A stretch of DNA of 64,000 nucleotides, from the NCBI RefSeq assembly GCF_900188185.1, contig NZ_FZPA01000010.1:62001-126000 (forward strand), in the 5' to 3' direction. The notes below the pieces were generated by a model, which did not search any database, was not told the origin of the DNA, and saw only the letters and a program-made list of their open reading frames with translations. Source of the stretch: Sphingopyxis indica (GTDB taxonomy: Bacteria; Pseudomonadota; Alphaproteobacteria; Sphingomonadales; Sphingomonadaceae). Position 1 is the stretch's first letter. The number at the start of each line of letters is the position of its first letter. The translations under genes and the position numbers were made by a program. Below are positions 52,451-60,220 of this stretch, in pieces.

Positions 52451-53080
52451 ATGACCGATCAATTACCGTTGATTCGCGCCGTCGCCTTCTTTGACGGCCA
52501 AAATCTTTTCCATTCGGCGAAGCAGGCGTTCGGTTACACATGGCCGAACTTCAATCCGAAACTGCTGGCCGCACGTGTATGCGCGGACCACGGTTGGCAG
52601 TTGCAACAGACGAGATTCTATACTGGCGTCCCCGACGCCGCCGACAAACCCTTCTGGAACCATTTTTGGAACGCCAAAGCAGCGCAGATGGGTCGGGAAG
52701 GCGTATATGTATTTACGCGGCCGCTGAGATATCGAAACAAGATTGTAAGACTGCCAGACGGAACCGAGCATTCATTTCTCGATGGCGATGAGAAGGGAAT
52801 CGACGTTCGAATTTCGCTCGACGTGATACGGCTCGCGCTGAAAAGAGAGTTCGACGTAGCCATATTATTCTGTCGAGATCAGGATCTGACCGAGGTAGCC
52901 GATGAAATCCGCCTGATCGCCAAAGAGCAGGATCGCTGGATCAAGGTCGCATCGGCCTTTCCGCATAGTCCTGCATTTCGAGTCAGGGGGATCGATAAGA
53001 CCGATTGGATAAAGCTGGACCGCCAGCTTTATGATCAATGTCTCGATAAGCGGGATTATCGTCCGAAATCTGCTCCGTAA
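52451..53080 (+). CDS. NYN-domain (PIN-like) protein
   Basis: A 209-residue protein of the NYN/LabA-like family. The first acidic residue is Asp15 in AVAFFDGQNLF. The middle segment, GIDVRISLDVIRLALKREFD, and the following FCRDQDLTEVADE complete the nuclease-like acidic set. NYN domains resemble PIN ribonucleases. By eye its base composition is lower in GC than its neighbours, with codons such as TTA and AAA more common. It lies between the large terminase and portal genes, with its own terminator and promoter-like signals upstream, so it appears to be added cargo. It was not recognised as a phage structural gene. Confidence 0.82.
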   Translation: MTDQLPLIRAVAFFDGQNLFHSAKQAFGYTWPNFNPKLLAARVCADHGWQLQQTRFYTGVPDAADKPFWNHFWNAKAAQMGREGVYVFTRPLRYRNKIVRLPDGTEHSFLDGDEKGIDVRISLDVIRLALKREFDVAILFCRDQDLTEVADEIRLIAKEQDRWIKVASAFPHSPAFRVRGIDKTDWIKLDRQLYDQCLDKRDYRPKSAP

Positions 53081-53095
53081 TTTCAGGAGAACATC

Positions 53096-54241
53096 ATGGA
53101 CTGGTTTGGCCGCAAGGCTGCGCAGGGGGCTGCGCGGCCTGCTTTGTCGCGTGTGTATGGGACATATGGGATCATGGGGAGCGTGCCCGCGCCGCTGTCG
53201 TGGGAGGCGCAGGTGCGCGCCGGTTATTTGGGCAATGCGATCGTGCAGCGTGCCGTGCGGCTCATAGCCGAGGCGGCGGGGTCGGCGCCGCTCGCGGCGA
53301 GCGATCCGGCTTTGCTGCGGCTCGTTCAGGCGACGTCGGGCGGGCAGGGGCTGGTCGAGACGCTGGCGTCGCAGCTGCTGCTCCACGGCAATGGCTATGT
53401 GCAGATTTTGGCCGACGGCGCGGGGGCGCCGGCCGAGCTGTTTGCGCTGCGGCCCGGGCGGGTGACCGTGGAGGCCGACGCGCGCGGGTGGCCGGTCGCC
53501 TATCGCTATAAAGCTGGCGGTAGCGTGGCGGTGCTGCCGGCCGAGGATGGCGCGGGGCGCGTGGCGGTGGTTCATGTGAAGGCGCTGCATCCCCTGGACG
53601 ATCATTATGGCGCGGGGTGCCTGGGCGCGGCGGCGGGCGCGATCGCGGCGCATAATGCGGCGGCGGCGTGGAATGCGGCGCTGCTGGAGAATGCGGCGCG
53701 GCCGTCGGGGGCGCTCGTCCACGATCCGGGCGACAAGGGGATGCCGCTGTCGGCCGAGCAGGTCGACCGGCTGCGCGAGGAGCTGGCCGAGAGTTTTGCG
53801 GGCGGCGCGAATGCGGGACGGCCGTTGCTGCTCGAAGGCGGGCTCAAGTGGCAGGCGCTGTCGCTGTCGCCCGCCGAGATGGACTTTCTGGAGCTGAAGC
53901 ATAGCGCGGCGCGCGAAATCGCCATGGCGTTCGGGGTGCCGCCGATGCTGCTCGGGCTGCCGGGGGATGCGACCTATGCCAATTATCGCGAGGCCAATCG
54001 CGCGCTGTGGCGGCTGACCGTGCTGCCCTTGTGCGCGAAGATTTTGGGGGCGATTTCGCAGGGGCTTTCGGGCTGGTTCGAGGATGCGGCGCTGCGCGTC
54101 GATCTCGACCGGGTGCCGGCGCTCGCCGAGGACCGGATGGCGCTGTGGCGCGAGGTGTCGGGGGCCGACTGGCTGACGGCCGAGGAGAAGAAGGCGCTGT
54201 TGGGGGTGGACTTTCAGCCACCCTCGTCAACCCGGACTTGA
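53096..54241 (+). CDS. HK97-family portal protein (GTA gp3 type)
   Basis: The 381-residue protein has the HK97 portal pattern. The opening MDWFGRKAA is followed by GYLGNAIVQRAVRLIAEAAG, the long central helix region RALWRLTVLPLC, and the SPAEMDFLELKHSAAREIAMAFGVPP stem region. It forms the dodecameric ring at the capsid vertex. AGGAG stands before the ATG, 15 bases after the NYN gene. The last five codons lie in a family B repeat, which supplied the stop. Confidence 0.93.
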   Translation: MDWFGRKAAQGAARPALSRVYGTYGIMGSVPAPLSWEAQVRAGYLGNAIVQRAVRLIAEAAGSAPLAASDPALLRLVQATSGGQGLVETLASQLLLHGNGYVQILADGAGAPAELFALRPGRVTVEADARGWPVAYRYKAGGSVAVLPAEDGAGRVAVVHVKALHPLDDHYGAGCLGAAAGAIAAHNAAAAWNAALLENAARPSGALVHDPGDKGMPLSAEQVDRLREELAESFAGGANAGRPLLLEGGLKWQALSLSPAEMDFLELKHSAAREIAMAFGVPPMLLGLPGDATYANYREANRALWRLTVLPLCAKILGAISQGLSGWFEDAALRVDLDRVPALAEDRMALWREVSGADWLTAEEKKALLGVDFQPPSSTRT

Positions 54242-54297
54242 TCCGGGTTCCACGACTTCGGCGCCGCTGTGGATCCCGGATCAAGTCCGGGATGACG
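54225..54297. repeat. inverted repeat (family B, copy 2) overlapping portal end
   Basis: CCCGGACTTGATCCGGG at the left (54231-54247) and the inverse CCCGGATCAAGTCCGGG further right form a 73-base unit much like 8216-8291. The stop codon of the portal gene (54239-54241) lies inside the left arm. The sequence just after the right arm holds an AAGGAAA ribosome site for the next gene. Confidence 0.8.
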
Positions 54298-54310
54298 AAA
54301 GGAAATCGAC

Positions 54311-54646
54311 ATGGACGAGGAAGAGGCGCTGGCGCGGTTGGTCGCGCTGGCGGGGACGAGTGCGGCCGGCGCGGCCGGCGCGGCCGGCACGGCCGATGCG
54401 GCGCTGTTGCGCGCGGTCGTCGAGGAGGCGAGCGAGCTGGGGGCGCGGCGGGCGCTCGCGCGGCTGGGGCTCGCCGACGAAGCGGCGCGCGACGACATCG
54501 GCGACTTGCGCCAGCTGCTCGGCGCGTGGCGCGATGCGAAGAAGAGCGTGTGGGCGGCGGTGGTCGACTGGGCGGTGCGGGGCGCGCTCGCGCTGGTCGT
54601 CGTCGGGCTGGCGGTTAAGCTGGGGCTGCCGGGGCTGCTCAAGTGA
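54311..54646 (+). CDS. small GTA-cluster membrane protein (gp3.5 position)
   Basis: The 111-residue product has an Ala-rich acidic N-terminus, a helical middle (DAALLRAVVEEASELGARRAL, DDIGDLRQLLGAWRDA) and a C-terminal transmembrane helix (ALALVVVGLAVKLGLPGLL). Similar proteins accompany portal and protease genes in alphaproteobacterial GTA clusters (DUF6127-type, from memory). Function is unknown; it may be an assembly factor at the membrane. Its stop overlaps the GTG start of the protease gene. Confidence 0.7.
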   Translation: MDEEEALARLVALAGTSAAGAAGAAGTADAALLRAVVEEASELGARRALARLGLADEAARDDIGDLRQLLGAWRDAKKSVWAAVVDWAVRGALALVVVGLAVKLGLPGLLK

Positions 54647-55266
54647 GAACGGCGGCTCGGCTTGAAAAGGGTTCACGCGGAGACGCGGAGACGCGGAGAG
54701 ACGGCCCGATGCGCCCAGGTTCGCCTCCCAACCTGCAATCATTCAAGGCTGTGATGGCGGAAAGCGAAGGGGCGGCTTTGCCGCCCTTTTTCAATCTCCG
54801 CGCCTCCGCGTCTCCGCGTGAACCCCTTGCGGTTCGCTTTGCGGGCTATGTCTCGGTGTTCGACAGCGTCGACCGCGGCGGCGATGTCGTGCGCAGCGGG
54901 GCCTTTGCGGCGAGTTTGCGCGAGCGCCGCGTGGTGCCTTTGCTGTGGCAGCATCGGCCGGGAGCGGTCGTGGGGGTGATCGAGACGCTGGCCGAGGATG
55001 CGCGGGGCTTGCGCGTCGTCGCGCGGGTCACGCATCCGACCGCGGCGGGGCTGGTCGCGCGCGGGGCGCTGACCGGACTGTCGTTCGGATATCGGGTGCG
55101 CGGCGCGCGGGGGGCGAACCCGCGTGAATTGCTGGCGCTCGACCTTGCCGAAGTGAGCCTGGTCGCGATGCCGATGCAGCCGGCGGCGCGGGTGATTGCG
55201 GTGGAGAGCCTGCCCGTGGGCAGGGAGAGGATTCGCGCAGAGGCGCAGAGAGCGCCGAGGATTTGA
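54643..55266 (+). CDS. HK97-family prohead protease (GTA gp4), with repeats at both ends
   Basis: The 207-residue protein carries the U35 protease core: FAGYVSVFDSVDRGGDVV, LLWQHRPGAVVG with the catalytic histidine, and ALTGLSFGYRVRGA with the serine. It matures the capsid. Residues 9-62 are translated from a family E element (54667-54828), and the last residues (RERIRAEAQRAPRI) come from a second family E copy that supplies the stop. The GTG start at 54643 overlaps the previous stop (GTGA), so the N-terminal insertion is likely expressed. A later start such as the in-frame ATG within the insert cannot be excluded. Confidence 0.85.
   Translation: MRTAARLEKGSRGDAETRRDGPMRPGSPPNLQSFKAVMAESEGAALPPFFNLRASASPREPLAVRFAGYVSVFDSVDRGGDVVRSGAFAASLRERRVVPLLWQHRPGAVVGVIETLAEDARGLRVVARVTHPTAAGLVARGALTGLSFGYRVRGARGANPRELLALDLAEVSLVAMPMQPAARVIAVESLPVGRERIRAEAQRAPRI
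54667..54828. repeat. short interspersed element (family E, copy 2)
   Basis: The left end AAGGGTTCACGCGGAGACGC and the right end CTCCGCGTGAACCCCTT are inverted copies built from GCGGAGAC units. The core contains GGCGGCTTTGCCGCCCTTT, shared with the copy at 55229-55369. It is inserted in frame in the prohead protease gene. Confidence 0.85.
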
Positions 55267-55369
55267 GCCTTTGTGCGGCGATGCGGAGACAGGTGGCGAG
55301 GGTGGATCTGGGCGGCTTTGCCGCCCTTTTCATTGCTCTGCGGTCTCTGCGCCTCTGCGCGGAATTTTT
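55229..55369. repeat. short interspersed element (family E, copy 3)
   Basis: The left end GGATTCGCGCAGAGGCGCAG and the right end CTGCGCCTCTGCGCGGAATT are inverted. The core has GGGCGGCTTTGCCGCCC as in copy 2. It spans the stop of the protease gene and ends 35 bases before the capsid start. Confidence 0.85.
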
Positions 55370-55403
55370 CCGGGTTCCGGGGTTGTTGGAAGGAGTGAAG
55401 CGA

Positions 55404-56543
55404 ATGGACGATTTCGAAGTGAAGGCCGATGCGCTCGAGGGGGCGTTCGACGCGGTGCTGGCGGCGGAGGCGGTCGACGAGCTGAAGGCGTCGGTCGCGG
55501 CGCTGAAGGCGCAGGTCGAGCGCCAGGCGGTCGCGGCGTCGCGGCTGCCGCTCGACGGGGCGAAGGCGGCCGATCCGGCGGCGGGTGCCTTTGTCGAGCG
55601 CTATCTGCGGCGCGGGATCGACGCGGGGATCGAGATGAAGAGCCTGTCGGGGGCGAGCGGCGGCGAGGGCGGCTATGCGGTGCCGCGCGAGATCGACGGG
55701 GCGATCGCGGGCACGCTCAAGTCGCTGTCGCCGATCCGCAGCATCGCGACGGTCGTGCAGACGGGGACGAGCGGCTATCGCAAGCTGATCGCGACCGGCG
55801 CGACCGCGGCGGGCTGGGTCGGCGAGACCGCGGCGCGGCCCGAGACGGGCACGCGCAGCTTTGCCGAGATCGCGCCGCCGTCGGGCGAGCTTTATGCCAA
55901 TCCGGCGGCGAGCCAGGCGATGCTCGACGATGCGATGTTCAACGTCGAGGACTGGCTGACGGGCGAGATCGCGCGCGAATTCGCGGTCGCCGAAGGGGCG
56001 GCCTTCGTGAACGGTGACGGGACGAACCGGCCCAAGGGCTTTCTCTCCTATGCCGCGAGCGACGAGGATGATGCGGCCCGCGCCTTCGGGACGCTGCAAT
56101 ATGTCGCGAGCGGCGCGTCGGGCGGTTTTGCGGCGGTGAGCCCGCAGGACGGGCTGATCGAGCTGGTCCACTCGCTGCGCGCGCCCTATCGGCAGGGCGC
56201 CTGCTGGGTGATGAACAGCGATACGCTGGCGCGCATCCGCAAGTTCAAGACCTCGGACGGCGCCTTTCTGTGGCAGCCGGGGCTGGTCGAGGGGCAGGCG
56301 GCGACGCTGCTCGGCTATCCGGTGGTCGAGGCCGAGGACATGCCGGCGGTCGCCGCCGACAGCCTGGCAATCGCCTTCGGCAATTTCCGCGCCGGTTACC
56401 TGATCGCCGACCGCGGCGAGACGCGCATCCTGCGCGATCCGTTCAGCAACAAGCCCTTCGTGCATTTCTATGCAACCAAAAGGGTGGGCGGCGCGATTGT
56501 CGATTCGAACGCGATCAAGCTGATGAAATTCGCCGCCAGCTAA
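55404..56543 (+). CDS. HK97-family major capsid protein (GTA gp5)
   Basis: The 379-residue protein begins with a coiled delta-like region (DDFEVKADALEGAFDAVLAAEAV), cut off by the prohead protease in relatives. The HK97 fold follows with AAGWVGETAARPETGTRSF, EIAPPSGELYANPAASQAML and MNSDTLARIRKFKTSDG. It builds the icosahedral shell. AAGGAG is 14 bases before the ATG at 55404. The upstream in-frame reading is only repeat sequence. A GC-rich hairpin and a 300-base gap follow. Confidence 0.95.
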   Translation: MDDFEVKADALEGAFDAVLAAEAVDELKASVAALKAQVERQAVAASRLPLDGAKAADPAAGAFVERYLRRGIDAGIEMKSLSGASGGEGGYAVPREIDGAIAGTLKSLSPIRSIATVVQTGTSGYRKLIATGATAAGWVGETAARPETGTRSFAEIAPPSGELYANPAASQAMLDDAMFNVEDWLTGEIAREFAVAEGAAFVNGDGTNRPKGFLSYAASDEDDAARAFGTLQYVASGASGGFAAVSPQDGLIELVHSLRAPYRQGACWVMNSDTLARIRKFKTSDGAFLWQPGLVEGQAATLLGYPVVEAEDMPAVAADSLAIAFGNFRAGYLIADRGETRILRDPFSNKPFVHFYATKRVGGAIVDSNAIKLMKFAAS

Positions 56544-56846
56544 GCAGCGCTGGCGCGCGAGGGCGCCCGGCCCGCGCTCCCTGCCCTTTCGGGGGAGGGC
56601 CGGGCGTCAACGAATCGGCTGCCAATTCCGCCCATTCCGGCCTGCAAATGGCGCCGTCCCGCGCTTTCCGCTGCTCACGTGCAGAAGCACGCTGCGCTGC
56701 GCTGCGGGTCGCGGGACGTCACCATTTTCGGCTCGGACTGACCGAAATTGGCAACCGATTCGGCCGTCGATGGACCCGAGCCAAATTCACGGCCGTCGAT
56801 CGCTTTTTTCCGACATCTTTGTATTTTCCGAAAGGATGGGCTGGCC
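56544..56846. other. intergenic stretch between capsid and tail fibre genes
   Basis: The 303-base gap contains the hairpin CGCCCGGCCC with GGGCCGGGCG (56564-56606), a direct repeat of GGCCGTCGAT (around 56763 and 56789), and a T-rich stretch before the fibre ribosome site. I see no gene in it. It may carry a promoter for the fibre genes. Confidence 0.65.
56564..56606 (+). terminator. hairpin after the capsid gene
   Basis: CGCCCGGCCC (56564-56573) pairs with GGGCCGGGCG (56597-56606) over a 23-base loop, 20 bases after the capsid stop. No T run follows, so attenuation or RNA stabilisation is more likely than firm termination. Confidence 0.5.
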
Positions 56847-58361
56847 ATGCCGACGCTTTTCTTTGCCGATCTGGTGCGCGAGCTGTGCGAGGCGGGCGGG
56901 ACCGGGGCGCTGACGCCGGGCGGCGCAGTGCCGGGGCACCGGCGCTTTGCCGACGCAGTGCCGGTGGATACGCCCTTTCATTATGCGATCGCGGGGATCG
57001 CGAGCCCCGATCAGTGGGAAACGGGGCAGGGCCGGATCGACGCGGAAGGGCGGTTGCAGCGCGACAGCGTTGCGGCGTCGAGCGCCGGGGGCGCCATCGT
57101 CGATTTCGCGCCGGGGCTGAAGACGATCGCGCTGACCGTCGGCGCCGGCTGGTTCGCGGCGAGCGATGCGACCGCAGCGGCGACGGACGCCGCGCTCGCG
57201 GACAAGCAGCCGCTGTCGACGAGCCACGATGCGGTGGCGACGGGGGCGGCGGGCGACCTGGTGACGGTGCGGCGCGCGAGCGGCTGGGTCAATCTGCCGC
57301 TGGCCGCGATGGCCTACCTCAGCGACGCGGGGCGGCACGAGCTCGCCGGTCCGCTCGGCGCGCAGGCAGGGACCGCAGCGGCACCCGCGCTCAGTTTTTC
57401 GGGCGATCCCGATACCGGCCTGTTCCGGCCGTCGTCCGATGCGCTGGGGTTCGCGGCCGGCGGCGCCGAGAAGGCGAGGATCGACGCGAGCGGCCGGCTG
57501 TTGCTCGGCACGACGACGGCGCCGGCCGACCTGGTCGTCGGCGGGGTCAGCGGCGGCGCCAATCGCGCGATCCAGATCGGTTCTTCAGGGCTTATCCGGT
57601 TACGGCTGGAAACCTCGGGGGCTTCCGGCACGGGCACCATCGCCGTGACCAACGGCGCGGGCGCGGGAAACATCGTGTTCCGCGCCGGCGACGCTGGCGA
57701 ACATCTGCGCATCACATCGACCGGCACGGTCCAGCCGGGCGCGAATGCAAGCCAGGACCTGGGCACGAGCGGGACGCGGTGGTTCACCACCTTTACCAAT
57801 ATCGTTTCGGCGGCCTCGTCGAACCTCGTTCTACGCACCGACGCCGGTGAGTGGCGCGTCTCGGCCGCGACGGGCACCTTTTATCCGGGCACCGACAATG
57901 CGTTCAACATCGGGGGCGCCGCCAACCGGCCGGCGCAGGTCTATGCCATCACCGGCACGATCAATACCTGCGATGTCCGTGAAAAGCTGTGGCATGGTGG
58001 GCCCGGAGAGGCCGAGCGGCGCGCCGGCCGGCGCATCGCTGCCGAACTGGGATTTTTCCAGTGGCTGACACAGATCGAAACGAAGGGCGCCGAAAAGGCC
58101 CGGTATCACTTCGGCGTGCGGGCGCAGGCGGTCTGGTCGATCATGGCCGACGAAGGGCTGATCGCGCCGGTCGCCCCCGGCGAGCCGCCCGACAGCCGCT
58201 ATGCCTTTTTATGCTACGACCGATGGGACGAGGAACGCGACGCCGAAGGGGCGATCGTCCGTGCGGCGGGTGACCGCTTCGGCATCCGCCCCGACCAGCT
58301 GGCGCTGTTTCTGATCGCCGCGCAGGAAGCGCGGCTGACGGCGCTGGAGGCAGCGGCATGA
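56847..58361 (+). CDS. tail-fibre-like protein with S74-type chaperone domain
   Basis: The 504-residue protein starts with a short attachment domain (LFFADLVRELCEAGG). A beta-helical shaft follows, with fibre repeats such as GDPDTGLFRPSSDALGF and ARIDASGRLLLGTTT. The end, NTCDVREKLWHGGPGE through KARYHFGVRAQAVWSIMADEG, fits the intramolecular chaperone and autocleavage domain of S74-like fibres. The start ATG at 56847 has AGGA nearby. Located directly after the capsid gene and not at the far end of the tail genes, it could be a head or neck fibre. Its stop overlaps the next small gene. Confidence 0.85.
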   Translation: MPTLFFADLVRELCEAGGTGALTPGGAVPGHRRFADAVPVDTPFHYAIAGIASPDQWETGQGRIDAEGRLQRDSVAASSAGGAIVDFAPGLKTIALTVGAGWFAASDATAAATDAALADKQPLSTSHDAVATGAAGDLVTVRRASGWVNLPLAAMAYLSDAGRHELAGPLGAQAGTAAAPALSFSGDPDTGLFRPSSDALGFAAGGAEKARIDASGRLLLGTTTAPADLVVGGVSGGANRAIQIGSSGLIRLRLETSGASGTGTIAVTNGAGAGNIVFRAGDAGEHLRITSTGTVQPGANASQDLGTSGTRWFTTFTNIVSAASSNLVLRTDAGEWRVSAATGTFYPGTDNAFNIGGAANRPAQVYAITGTINTCDVREKLWHGGPGEAERRAGRRIAAELGFFQWLTQIETKGAEKARYHFGVRAQAVWSIMADEGLIAPVAPGEPPDSRYAFLCYDRWDEERDAEGAIVRAAGDRFGIRPDQLALFLIAAQEARLTALEAAA

Positions 58362-58513
58362 TCGGCGGAGCGGCGCTGTCGGCGCGGGCGATCGGCGATG
58401 CCTCGCGCCGCGAGCTGGCGAGCAGCTGGGGCGGCCCCGATCCGCGCCTCGCCCCGACCGTCGCGCGGCCGCCGCGCGAGCGCGTGCGGCGGCTGATGCT
58501 GCACAAACCCTGA
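58358..58513 (+). CDS. 51-residue protein of the fibre module
   Basis: A short basic protein (MIGGAALSARAIGDASRREL at the start, ending LMLHKP). Its start overlaps the fibre stop as ATGA, and a GAAAGGA ribosome site for the next gene follows its stop. It has no known domain. Position between fibre and adaptor makes it a candidate assembly partner, but a chance frame cannot be excluded. Confidence 0.55.
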   Translation: MIGGAALSARAIGDASRRELASSWGGPDPRLAPTVARPPRERVRRLMLHKP

Positions 58514-58527
58514 AGAAAGGAACGGCG

Positions 58528-58809
58528 ATGACCCTGCTGGTCAAGGATCCGGGGACGCGGATCGACTATGAATTCGACTGGAGCGCCGCCTATCCCGCGG
58601 GGCAGGCGGTGACCGCGAGCGACTGGAGCGCCGAGCCCGACGAGGCGGGCGGCGTGAGCGTGGCCGCATCGGCGCACGATCTGTTGCAAAGCACCGTGAC
58701 CTTGACCGGCGGCATCGCCGGTCGCGTCTATCGCGTCACCAACCGGGTGACGCTGAGCGACGGGCAGATCGACGAGCGTTCGATGAGCGTGCGGGTGGAG
58801 GAGCGATGA
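58528..58809 (+). CDS. phage fibre-tail adaptor-like protein
   Basis: The 93-residue protein fits small Gp77-like fibre adaptors: VKDPGTRIDYEFDWSAAYPA near the start, ASDWS, TVTLTGGIAGRVYRVTNRVT and the final DERSMSVRVEE. These link a fibre to the particle. It is preceded by a fibre gene and followed by the head-tail connector, to which it is coupled. Identification rests on wording of the fold from memory. Confidence 0.72.
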   Translation: MTLLVKDPGTRIDYEFDWSAAYPAGQAVTASDWSAEPDEAGGVSVAASAHDLLQSTVTLTGGIAGRVYRVTNRVTLSDGQIDERSMSVRVEER

Positions 58810-59354
58810 TGGGCGCAATCCTGACGCCGGGCGACGTTCCGGTGAGTTTGAACGAGGCGCGCGGCTGGCTGCGCATGGGGGCGTCGATCGACGATGCGGT
58901 CGTCGCACAGCTGATCCGCGCCGCGACCAATATCTGCGAGGCGTTTATCGGGTGCCGGCTGATCGCCGGTGCGGTCGAAGAGGTGCTTTCCGTCGGACCG
59001 GGTGCGGTGCAGCTCGGCGTGCGGCCGGTCGTTGGCGTCGACACGGCCGCGTTGCTGTCGGAGGAGGGGAGCGAAACGGCGCTCGGCGATGGCGATTATC
59101 GGCTGGCGATCGGGCGCGACGGCACGGGGCGGCTGACGCTGAGCGGCGCGGTTGGCGGCGGGCGGCTGCGCGTCGGCTATCGCGCCGGAATCGCGGCGGG
59201 GCCGAACGAGGTGCCCGAAGCGATCCGGCAGGGGATCGTCCGGCTGGTCCAGCATCTGCACGAGGCGCGCGACGGCGCCGGCGGAGGCCCGCCGGCGGCG
59301 GTCGCGGCGCTGTGGCAGCCGTGGCGGCGGATGAGCCTGGGCGGCGCGGCATGA
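58806..59354 (+). CDS. head-tail connector, gp6-like (GTA gp6)
   Basis: The 182-residue product is mostly helical and shows the adaptor pattern: PVSLNEARGWLRM and DDAVVAQLIRAATNICEAFIG at the start, then a strand-rich part and VPEAIRQGIVRLVQHLHEAR in the last third. It would attach below the portal. Two adjacent ATG codons (58806, 58809) follow GAGGAG. The next gene overlaps by ATGA. No gp7-like head-closure gene follows, which is noted separately. Confidence 0.88.
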   Translation: MMGAILTPGDVPVSLNEARGWLRMGASIDDAVVAQLIRAATNICEAFIGCRLIAGAVEEVLSVGPGAVQLGVRPVVGVDTAALLSEEGSETALGDGDYRLAIGRDGTGRLTLSGAVGGGRLRVGYRAGIAAGPNEVPEAIRQGIVRLVQHLHEARDGAGGGPPAAVAALWQPWRRMSLGGAA

Positions 59355-59740
59355 GCGCCGAGCAGGCGCTGCGCGCGCGGGCGCTCGGCTTGCTGGCGGA
59401 GGATGGCGAGCTTGCCGCGCTGGTCCATGGCGTGTTCGACGGCGTCCCGCGGCGGGGGGCGATGCCCTATGTCGCCGTCGGCGGCGCCGAGGGAAGCGAT
59501 TGGGGCACCAAGGACCGGGCGGGACGCGAGGTGCGCCTGACATTGACGCTGGCGGGGGTCGACCCCGCGGGACCGGGCGCGGCGGCGGCGCGGATCGAGG
59601 CGATCGTGCCGGCGCTGCGCGGCACATCCGACGGATGGCAGATCGTCGCCGCGCGCCTTGTGCGCAGCCGGTTCGCGCTGCGCCGCGAGGGCGGCTGGCG
59701 GCAGGACTATGTGCTGCGCTGCCGCTGCCTTGCGGCGTGA
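59351..59740 (+). CDS. DUF3168 tail terminator protein (GTA gp8)
   Basis: The 129-residue product has the DUF3168 layout: LRARALGLLAEDGELAALVHG, VFDGVPRRGAMPYVAVG, REVRLTLTLA and IVPALRGTSDGWQIVAARLV. In related systems this protein caps the tail tube. ATGA overlap with the connector couples them. A small inverted-repeat element lies just after the stop. Confidence 0.88.
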   Translation: MSAEQALRARALGLLAEDGELAALVHGVFDGVPRRGAMPYVAVGGAEGSDWGTKDRAGREVRLTLTLAGVDPAGPGAAAARIEAIVPALRGTSDGWQIVAARLVRSRFALRREGGWRQDYVLRCRCLAA

Positions 59741-59841
59741 GTTAGAGCCTGATCAACTTTCATTGAAGCGTGTGTGCTCCCGCCTTCGCGGGGACACACG
59801 AACCCTTGTAAGCGTTTCGCTCAAAGTTGATCGCGCCTAAC
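59741..59841. repeat. small element with terminal inverted repeats (family F)
   Basis: GTTAGAGCCTGATCAACTTT at the left and the complement of GTTAGGCGCGATCAACTTT at the right form imperfect inverted ends. The inner 10 bases, GATCAACTTT and AAAGTTGATC, are exact (59751-59760, 59823-59832). A family C hairpin with the core CCCGCCTTCGCGGGG (59783-59810) lies inside. Its right end holds the stop of the antisense gene. Confidence 0.75.
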
Positions 59842-60172
59842 CCGCCGGCATGGTGTTGGTCTCGGTATAGTCCGTGAACTTCTCGAGGAAGTTCTCGTGA
59901 TAATCCTCGACCTGCATGTCGGCGTCTTCGGCCGCGTCGGCGTCGGAATCGCCGCTCGCCTTGTCGAGCGCGATCACCGCCTTGCGAAAGGCGTCGCGTT
60001 CGGTCTGACAGACGGTCTTGATCGCGGTTTCATAGTCGGCCGGGGCCATTTTGGCCTCGAGCGACTTCTTCATGTCGGCGTGCAGGCATTTGGTGAAGGC
60101 GACGCGCGCCGTGGCGACATCGGCGGATGGCGATTGCGCCATGGCGACCAGAAGCAAGCTGGTGATGAGCAT
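59837..60172 (-). CDS. secreted hypothetical protein antisense to the cluster
   Basis: The 111-residue product has a short signal (MLITSLLLVAMAQ), helical segments with two cysteines (FTKCLHADMKKSLE, IKTVCQTERDAFRK) and an acidic end. The cysteines could form a bond in the periplasm. GAGAAAGAGG precedes the ATG at 60172. It is encoded on the opposite strand between the tail terminator and tail tube genes. The stop lies in the right end of a family F element. It is not a known phage or GTA protein and looks like an insertion. Confidence 0.8.
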   Translation of the reverse strand: MLITSLLLVAMAQSPSADVATARVAFTKCLHADMKKSLEAKMAPADYETAIKTVCQTERDAFRKAVIALDKASGDSDADAAEDADMQVEDYHENFLEKFTDYTETNTMPAG

Positions 60173-60220
60173 CCTCTTTCTCCCCGTTTTTCGGATGATT
60201 TGTGTTGAGGAGAATAAACG

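Noticed and set aside
54667..54730. Tandem GCGGAGAC units considered as a CRISPR-like array
   Set aside because: Units are contiguous, not spaced by unique spacers, and end in an inverted copy. No cas gene is present.
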